Source: Candidatus Nanopelagicales bacterium
Lineage (GTDB): Bacteria; Actinomycetota; Actinomycetes; S36-B12; GCA-2699445
Assembly: GCA_029939085.1 (NCBI GenBank)
Contig: JAOZTQ010000018.1
Location: 1,180-12,923, forward strand
Reading direction: 5' to 3'
Length of the DNA: 11,744 nt
Shown piece by piece: positions 7,726 to 11,744 of the stretch. The notes below the pieces were generated by a model, which made no database searches, was not told the origin of the DNA, and worked only from the letters and a program-made list of their open reading frames with translations. Position numbers and translations under genes: made by a program. How positions within the stretch are numbered: the stretch's first letter is position 1; each line of letters begins with the position of its first letter.

Positions 7726-8979
7726 CTATTCCGGAATCAACCAAGATTCAGCAATTACCGGCAATACAAGATCAAGCTGCCAGTCCCGGACATCGTGAGC
7801 CGTGAGGTGATCAACAATCAACTTTTCGTCTACGGGATTTCCTACGTTCTCCCAAATAAGTGAACGAATCGCCTCGGGGCTGACGAGAACTTCGTGGGCG
7901 ATACCCAACTCATCTGCGCGCGACGACACTGCTTCCCGAACTGGACTCAGCAGGCGGGCTGCTTCGGGCTTTCGCTGATTCCAGTTGCGGTGATGAGGGA
8001 TCCCGCCGGTGATTCGAAGCGGCGGCAATTCAGCGTCGGGTAAATCTCGTGCACGAGTAATTGCGCGCCACCAGTTCGGCAATGCACGTTTTTGATTTTT
8101 GAATTCCGGCAGTGACTTGAGTTCCGCCTGACTAGTAGGCGCGGCCTTAACCGCCGCGACTACGGCTGGGTTGGGCAAAATACGCCCAGGAGGTTGATCA
8201 GCACGCCGGGCAATCTGGTCCCGCTCCAACCACAGTTCCCGGGCCGTAGCTAGGTCTCGAACATCAGTCAGTCGGTTGACCCCGGGCAGTCTGCGCCAAG
8301 GGTCTGGACGCTCTTTGGGTTGCCATGTGAGCAGGTACTCGAATTCCTGTTCTGCCCACGGCCACCGTCCTGCTTCGCTCAGCATTTCTGTAAGTACCGC
8401 GCGAAGTTCTATGAGTAGTTCGACGTCGAGAGCCGCGTAAGCGAGCCAATTCGATGGCAGCGGTCGACGAGACCAATCAGCTGCGCTGTGTTGCTTTGCG
8501 AGACCGATCCCCAGCAAGTCTTCGGTCATCCCGGCCAAACCTACTCGCGGCAGCCCCAATAGACGTCCTGCGAGTTCGGTATCAAACAGACTGGGAGGTG
8601 TTAGTCCCAACTCTCTGAGGCACGGAAGATCTTGGGTGGCTGCGTGAAGGATCCATTCGTCTGAACTCAATGCGGTGGCGAGGGGGGTCGTATCGCTGAT
8701 CGCCGGCGGATCGATCAGGTGGGTTCCGGAACCTTCACGACGCAACTGCACTAGAAATGCCCGCTGGTCATAGCGATGCCCGGATGCCCGCTCGGCGTCA
8801 ATCGCTATCGGTCCACGTCCGGCAGCGAGTGCCGCTGCTGTTTCTTGCAGACCCGCGAAGGAATCGACAACCTTGGGTACTCCTTCGGCAGGTTGTGTGA
8901 TCGGTTCTACGGCAGCGTTCGAGTCATCAGTTGAAGTTGACTGCGGAGTAGGAGCCGAAAAGTTAGAGGAAGGCGACAT
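7726..8979 (-). CDS. rnd: RNase D-family 3'-5' exoribonuclease with HRDC domain
   Basis: This 417-residue DEDDy exonuclease probably trims 3' ends of stable RNAs, as E. coli RNase D does with tRNA precursors; its actual substrate here is unknown. A Ser/Thr/Pro-rich, probably disordered N-terminus covers residues 1-34. The exonuclease domain (about 36-205) has IAIDAE with D61 and E63 (Exo I), HAATQDLPCL with D117 (Exo II) and YAALD with Y181 and D185 (Exo III). All four metal-binding acids and the DEDDy tyrosine are therefore present. An HRDC domain, an RNA/DNA-binding helical fold, covers about 237-310. The last 100 residues form an extension ending in AESWLIPE; whether this is a second, degenerate HRDC domain is unclear. 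The ATG at 8979 is chosen over a TTG six bases upstream; neither has a strong ribosome site. The regulator gene ends 9 nt upstream, so the two are probably co-transcribed. Rv2681 holds the same place near hemE in M. tuberculosis. Confidence 0.93.
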   Translation of the reverse strand: MSPSSNFSAPTPQSTSTDDSNAAVEPITQPAEGVPKVVDSFAGLQETAAALAAGRGPIAIDAERASGHRYDQRAFLVQLRREGSGTHLIDPPAISDTTPLATALSSDEWILHAATQDLPCLRELGLTPPSLFDTELAGRLLGLPRVGLAGMTEDLLGIGLAKQHSAADWSRRPLPSNWLAYAALDVELLIELRAVLTEMLSEAGRWPWAEQEFEYLLTWQPKERPDPWRRLPGVNRLTDVRDLATARELWLERDQIARRADQPPGRILPNPAVVAAVKAAPTSQAELKSLPEFKNQKRALPNWWRAITRARDLPDAELPPLRITGGIPHHRNWNQRKPEAARLLSPVREAVSSRADELGIAHEVLVSPEAIRSLIWENVGNPVDEKLIVDHLTAHDVRDWQLDLVLPVIAESWLIPE

Positions 8980-8988
8980 GGACAAGGC

Positions 8989-9594
8989 CTAGGAGATAAT
9001 CCCGGCCCGAATACAAATCGCCACCATATGGGCGCGATCACCGGTCCCGAGTTTACGTCCCACACGCGAGAGATGGCTCTTGACGGTGAGTGCGGAAAGA
9101 CTTAGCTCTTCGCCGATCTCACGATTGGTATGCCCATCGGCCACGAACTGAAGGACTTCGATCTCGCGTTTGGACAGTTCGGGAACGCCCTCACCACTCG
9201 TGGGGTGCCGGGGCGCCTCGGGGTCCTGCGCGTCCCGTTGCCGAAGAACAATCAGACTGCGAATTTTTGATGCCATCGCTAGTCGCACTGTGTTCTCGTC
9301 ACCACGGGGGCTAACAAGCACTAGCCGAAGCCAGCCTTGACGACGTAGTTCGCGAATGGCCTGCATGATCGAGCCATCTTGTGGTGCGGCCTCGACGATA
9401 CAGACACCATGCTCAGTTTCCGATCGACCACGAAAAACGGCGTCATTGGCGCCTATGGCTTCTAGTACCCGACCAATGCCCACTTTACGGAGACTGCCGA
9501 TCCAGGCCTGCCGATGTTCACTTTGCGGTGAGACGATCAGTGCCGCAAGACGAGAGGGTGGTCGGTGAGACCGCGGAGCGGTGGTAGCGCCCAT
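8989..9594 (-). CDS. LuxR/NarL-type transcriptional regulator with degenerate receiver domain
   Basis: This is a 201-residue DNA-binding protein with the layout of a response regulator. Residues 16-120 follow the alternating strand/helix pattern of a receiver. The acidic pair normally after strand 1 is replaced by IVSPQSE, the phosphoacceptor region reads CIVEAAPQDG with Glu68 near the expected Asp, and the usual conserved Lys is not found near SLIVLRQR. It is therefore unlikely to be switched by normal aspartyl phosphorylation. The C-terminal LuxR helix-turn-helix (139-199) is intact, with LSKREIEVLQFVADG, NREIGEEL and the recognition helix TVKSHLSRVGRKLG. The ATG at 9594 is chosen because GGAG lies 5 nt upstream; an upstream GTG at 9630 would add 12 residues. 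No histidine kinase gene is present. The gene lies 9 nt before RNase D and probably forms an operon with it. Its targets are unknown. Confidence 0.88.
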   Translation of the reverse strand: MGATTAPRSHRPPSRLAALIVSPQSEHRQAWIGSLRKVGIGRVLEAIGANDAVFRGRSETEHGVCIVEAAPQDGSIMQAIRELRRQGWLRLVLVSPRGDENTVRLAMASKIRSLIVLRQRDAQDPEAPRHPTSGEGVPELSKREIEVLQFVADGHTNREIGEELSLSALTVKSHLSRVGRKLGTGDRAHMVAICIRAGIIS

Positions 9595-9599
9595 GGCAA

Positions 9600-9603
9600 C
9601 TCC
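9600..9603 (-). promoter_or_regulatory. Ribosome binding site deciding the regulator start
   Basis: GGAG on the minus strand lies 5 nt before the ATG at 9594. It favours this start over the in-frame GTG at 9630, before which no good site is seen. The rest of the gap up to 9730 shows no convincing promoter or terminator. Confidence 0.6.
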
Positions 9604-9730
9604 AATCGCCCCTTTCGACGATAGCAACACCTAGCGGATCCCACAGCCTGATCGACGTTTAGGAACATCGCTAAGCGGGGCGAATGGGGTAGATCGTGCA
9701 TGACGGACGACATTTCACAGCGCGCTCGGA

Positions 9731-10291
9731 TCAGCGGGGAAGTGAAGTAACACCTGGCACGGCAGGCTCCAGTCCGGCCATCGTTTCCAATAGTTGCAGC
9801 CAAACGCTGACGTGCTCGCCAATCTGTCCATCGGTTGGCGTCCAAGATGCACGGACTTCGAGCTCGCCACTCTCTTCCCGGCCGGACATTGCTCCGTACG
9901 GCTGCGACTGAGTCCGGGTTACGGTGCCACCGTAAGCGGCAACTGTCACCTGATGAGCTGAAATGGCTTCCTCGAGCCAAGACCAACCCACATCACACAG
10001 AACTGGATCCGAGGCCATCTCCGGCTCCAAACTAGCGCGCGCGAAGATGACCACACGCCACTGTCCTTCCCAGGCATCTTGTCCTTCGGGATCGAAAAGC
10101 AGCACCAGACGCCCTCCGGCCGCTTCATCGTCTCTGATCAGGACTTCCGCTGTAAGCGCGGCGGCGTGTGGGGCGAGTCGCTGAGGTGCGGGGGCTTCGG
10201 CAAGCTCGATCTCAGCGCGTACCTGTGTATTTCGCACCTGATCCATCGCGCGCTGAAATACGTCGGGTTGGCTGTTGTCCATCTGCGGCAC
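9731..10291 (-). CDS. DUF3000 family protein of unknown function
   Basis: The 186-residue product belongs to DUF3000, a family found in Actinobacteria and usually encoded next to hemE (Rv2680 in M. tuberculosis). Family features are RAEIELAEAPAPQRLAPHAAAL near the N-terminus, RLVLLFDPEGQDAWEGQWR, LEPEMASDPVLCDVGWSWL, GTVTRTQSQPYG, VRASWTPTDG and a C-terminal GLEPAVPGVTSLP. No catalytic motif, signal peptide or membrane segment is visible, so it is probably a soluble cytoplasmic protein. Conservation beside haem and RNA-processing genes is suggestive, but no function can be assigned. The start is uncertain among GTG 10297, GTG 10291 and ATG 10282. None has a ribosome site. GTG 10291 is chosen because a -10-like TAGCCT ends 6 nt before it, as expected for a leaderless mRNA. 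The gene is divergent from hemE. Confidence 0.92.
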   Translation of the reverse strand: MPQMDNSQPDVFQRAMDQVRNTQVRAEIELAEAPAPQRLAPHAAALTAEVLIRDDEAAGGRLVLLFDPEGQDAWEGQWRVVIFARASLEPEMASDPVLCDVGWSWLEEAISAHQVTVAAYGGTVTRTQSQPYGAMSGREESGELEVRASWTPTDGQIGEHVSVWLQLLETMAGLEPAVPGVTSLPR

Positions 10292-10297
10292 AATCAC

Positions 10298-10303
10298 AGG
10301 CTA
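10298..10303 (-). promoter_or_regulatory. Candidate -10 box for a leaderless DUF3000 transcript
   Basis: TAGCCT on the minus strand fits TAnnnT and is followed after 6 nt by GTG at 10291, so transcription and translation could begin at the same base. No good -35 hexamer is found at 17 bp spacing. Confidence 0.35.
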
Positions 10304-10339
10304 GTGCCGCAGAGAGGCAGATCCGGCTCAGCATGGCAG

Positions 10340-10345
10340 TATTAT
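10340..10345 (+). promoter_or_regulatory. Candidate -10 box for a leaderless hemE transcript
   Basis: TATTAT is a near-consensus -10 box, followed by 5 nt (CTTTC) and then GTG at 10351. A transcript starting there would have no leader, as is common in actinobacteria. It also argues against the in-frame ATG at 10333, which lies upstream of the box. The -35 region (about 10317-10322) is poor and overlaps that of the divergent DUF3000 promoter. Confidence 0.45.
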
Positions 10346-10350
10346 CTTTC

Positions 10351-11451
10351 GTGTCTCTCAACCAGGTCGGTGCTGGACTACCCGACAATCATCCGCTTCG
10401 AGGTCCCACGCGGTCTGCACCATTAGTTGCTGCGGCACTGGGTGAGCCCGTCAAACAAATCCCGGTGTGGTTTATGCGGCAAGCGGGTCGTTCGCTTCCC
10501 GAATATCGCGCTACCCGTGGTGACGGAGACATGCTCGAGGCGTGTTTCAACACGGATATGGTCACCGAGATCACGCTGCAGCCGATCCGACGACACAAAG
10601 TCGATGCAGCAGTGCTTTTCAGTGACATTGTTGTGCCACTGAGAGCGGCTGGAGTCGACGTCACCATAAAGAAGGGTGTCGGACCGGTTATGGCGAGTCC
10701 GGTGCGCGATGAAGCTGGTGTCGCGGCCATAGGTCAGTTGGGAGATGTGTCCGCCATTACGGCCGCCATCCGACAACTAACTGCGGAGCTGGGAGAAATC
10801 CCGGTTATTGGTTTCTGTGGCGCTCCATTCACCCTGGCTTCGTATCTCATCGAAGGCGGTCCGAGTCGGGAGTTTGCCCACACCAAAGCAATCATGTGGT
10901 CCCAACCGCAACTGTGGAATGACTTGCTTGACCGGTTGACCCAAGTATGTGGTCAATTTCTACGTGAGCAGATTCTGGCGGGAGTAAGCGCTGTTCAGCT
11001 CTTTGACTCCTGGGCGGGCGCGCTGTCGCCGGCGGATTACATCACCTCGGTCTTACCGCATTCCCGAGCATTGTTGGACTCGGTTTCCGACCTAGGGGTG
11101 CCCAGAGTGCACTTTGGGGTTGGGACCGGCGAGTTATTGCGATACATGGCAGTACCCGAATGTGAAGTCGTAGGTGTAGATCAACGAGTCTCACTTGCCA
11201 CCGGCATCGAAAGAATAGGATCGAACCACAGCGTGCAGGGTAATCTCGACCCCGCTGCTTTTTTTGCTGGTGCGACCGAGGTGCAACGACAGGCGGCTCA
11301 AGTAGTTCGAGCGGGGGCAGCAGCTCGTGGCCACATCTTTAATCTAGGCCACGGAGTCTTACCTCAAACGGATCCGGAAGAAATCACACGGCTCGTCGAC
11401 TGGCTGCACAGCCAGTCTTTCGAGGATCCGGAGCCAGACACGACTGGGTGA
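10351..11451 (+). CDS. hemE: Uroporphyrinogen III decarboxylase
   Basis: HemE removes four carboxyl groups from uroporphyrinogen III to give coproporphyrinogen III, a cofactor-free cytoplasmic step of haem synthesis. The 366-residue product has the normal family length. Conserved segments are PVWFMRQAGRSLPEYR (38-53, substrate-binding arginines R43 and R47), LFSDIVVPL with the catalytic Asp92, GAPFTLASYLIEGG with Tyr165, FDSWAGALSP, HFGVGT, QGNLDP and NLGHGVLP with His334. Nothing essential is missing. The start is not certain: GTG 10351 follows a -10-like TATTAT and suits a leaderless mRNA, while the ATG at 10333 would add six residues and has no well-placed ribosome site (AGAGAGG is about 15 nt away). 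The frame is open further upstream, but that part overlaps DUF3000 and has no HemE similarity. The gene is followed 36 nt later by the oxidase gene, giving a haem operon. Confidence 0.97.
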   Translation: MSLNQVGAGLPDNHPLRGPTRSAPLVAAALGEPVKQIPVWFMRQAGRSLPEYRATRGDGDMLEACFNTDMVTEITLQPIRRHKVDAAVLFSDIVVPLRAAGVDVTIKKGVGPVMASPVRDEAGVAAIGQLGDVSAITAAIRQLTAELGEIPVIGFCGAPFTLASYLIEGGPSREFAHTKAIMWSQPQLWNDLLDRLTQVCGQFLREQILAGVSAVQLFDSWAGALSPADYITSVLPHSRALLDSVSDLGVPRVHFGVGTGELLRYMAVPECEVVGVDQRVSLATGIERIGSNHSVQGNLDPAAFFAGATEVQRQAAQVVRAGAAARGHIFNLGHGVLPQTDPEEITRLVDWLHSQSFEDPEPDTTG

Positions 11452-11460
11452 GCCTTTTCT

Positions 11461-11482
11461 CCCCTCTTGTACAACTCAGGGG
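11461..11482 (+). promoter_or_regulatory. Hairpin that could cover the ribosome site of the oxidase gene
   Basis: CCCCT (11461-11465) can pair with AGGGG (11478-11482), which is the likely Shine-Dalgarno sequence 5 nt before the ATG at 11488. The 12-nt loop holds the 8-base palindrome TTGTACAA (11467-11474). Pairing would hide the ribosome site. No T-run follows, so it is not an intrinsic terminator. Confidence 0.35.
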
Positions 11483-11487
11483 TACCT

Positions 11488-11744
11488 ATGCAAAAGTTAG
11501 GCATGACTGTTTCTCCCGCAGGTATGCCAGGTGAGTCGAACCGACCTAACTTGCGGCTCGTAGCTGACTCAACCGAACCGAGACGTCGTGTTGTGGTTAT
11601 CGGTGGTGGTATCGCAGGTCTGTCTGCGGCCCACACCCTGGTGAACGAATCTCAGGAACTTTTCGATATCACTGTCTTGGAAGGCGGTGCCCAGGTCGGA
11701 GGTAAGCTCACGGTCAGCGAAGTCGCTGGAGTGCCCGTTGATGA
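11488..11744 (+). CDS. hemY: Protoporphyrinogen/coproporphyrinogen oxidase, N-terminal part (3' end outside window)
   Basis: Only the first 85 residues are in the window. After a poorly conserved 30-residue leader comes a FAD-binding Rossmann motif, RRRVVVIGGGIAGLSAAHTL, then a second strand ending in the ribose-binding Glu (ITVLEGGAQVGGKL). The GGKL ending is typical of the HemY/CgoX family. In Gram-positive bacteria this enzyme mostly oxidises coproporphyrinogen III to coproporphyrin III in the coproporphyrin-dependent haem route, so cgoX may be the better name. Position right after hemE supports this, since hemE-hemY order is found in M. tuberculosis. The Rossmann motif alone would also fit other FAD amine-oxidase-fold enzymes such as phytoene desaturases. 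The ATG at 11488 is chosen because AGGGG lies 5 nt upstream; ATG 11503 and 11524 are weaker alternatives. Confidence 0.85.
   Translation, partial: MQKLGMTVSPAGMPGESNRPNLRLVADSTEPRRRVVVIGGGIAGLSAAHTLVNESQELFDITVLEGGAQVGGKLTVSEVAGVPVD

Noticed and set aside
9537..9986. 149-residue minus-strand frame bridging the regulator and DUF3000 genes
   Set aside because: It overlaps the ends of two recognisable genes in another frame, and its sequence is Arg/Cys-rich without any family motif.
10168..10350. Longer N-terminus for hemE starting inside DUF3000
   Set aside because: The extra residues do not resemble HemE and overlap the opposite-strand DUF3000 coding region; the family begins shortly before PVWFMRQAGR.
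1..11744. Mobile element, integrase, CRISPR array, toxin-antitoxin or defence cassette
   Set aside because: No transposase, integrase, direct repeat array or defence-type domain was found in any frame; every large frame fits a known chromosomal family.

Overview
This is a conserved housekeeping stretch from an actinobacterium (Actinomycetota) of moderate G+C. The evidence is the gene set and its order. The C-terminus of dxs, RNase D, a DUF3000 protein, hemE and a hemY/cgoX-type oxidase lie together, much as dxs1, Rv2681, Rv2680, hemE and hemY do in Mycobacterium tuberculosis. The fadA/fadB pair and the DUF3000 protein closely resemble the Streptomyces versions as I remember them. The start signals also fit: several GTG starts, and two -10 boxes placed directly before GTG codons, as in leaderless actinobacterial mRNAs. 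The genus cannot be named; an uncultured environmental lineage is possible.

Layout, left to right. (1) Bases 1-1017 (+) encode the C-terminal half of Dxs, the first enzyme of the MEP isoprenoid pathway, cut by the window edge. (2) Bases 1141-4062 (+) encode a 973-residue membrane protein with MASE1-like, two PAS-like, GGDEF and EAL regions, for making and breaking cyclic di-GMP. It is the least expected gene here. (3) A short convergent gap (4063-4169) holds a 12-bp inverted repeat and a small hairpin followed by T5. (4) Bases 7531 down to 4170 (-) are a two-gene beta-oxidation operon, thiolase then hydratase/dehydrogenase, 2 nt apart. Its promoter region carries an operator-like palindrome. 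(5) Bases 9594 down to 7726 (-) encode an atypical LuxR-type regulator and, 9 nt later, an RNase D-family exonuclease. (6) Bases 10291 down to 9731 (-) encode a DUF3000 protein. (7) Divergent from it, bases 10351-11451 (+) encode uroporphyrinogen decarboxylase (hemE), followed 36 nt later by the start of a FAD-dependent protoporphyrinogen/coproporphyrinogen oxidase, cut by the right edge.

How the genes work together. hemE and the oxidase are successive parts of haem synthesis and look co-transcribed. fadA and fadB complete the last three steps of the beta-oxidation cycle. Dxs supplies isoprenoid precursors. The regulator and RNase D look co-transcribed, but the regulator's receiver domain lacks the normal phosphorylation residues, so its input is unknown. 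The GGDEF/EAL protein keeps both catalytic centres but has lost the usual product-inhibition site.

I see no mobile element, CRISPR array, rRNA, tRNA or clear new multi-gene system. The most useful leads are regulatory: the fad operator candidate, the paired leaderless promoters between DUF3000 and hemE, the pseudo-receiver regulator and the I-site-less cyclic di-GMP enzyme. No gene-free stretch exceeds 300 bases.
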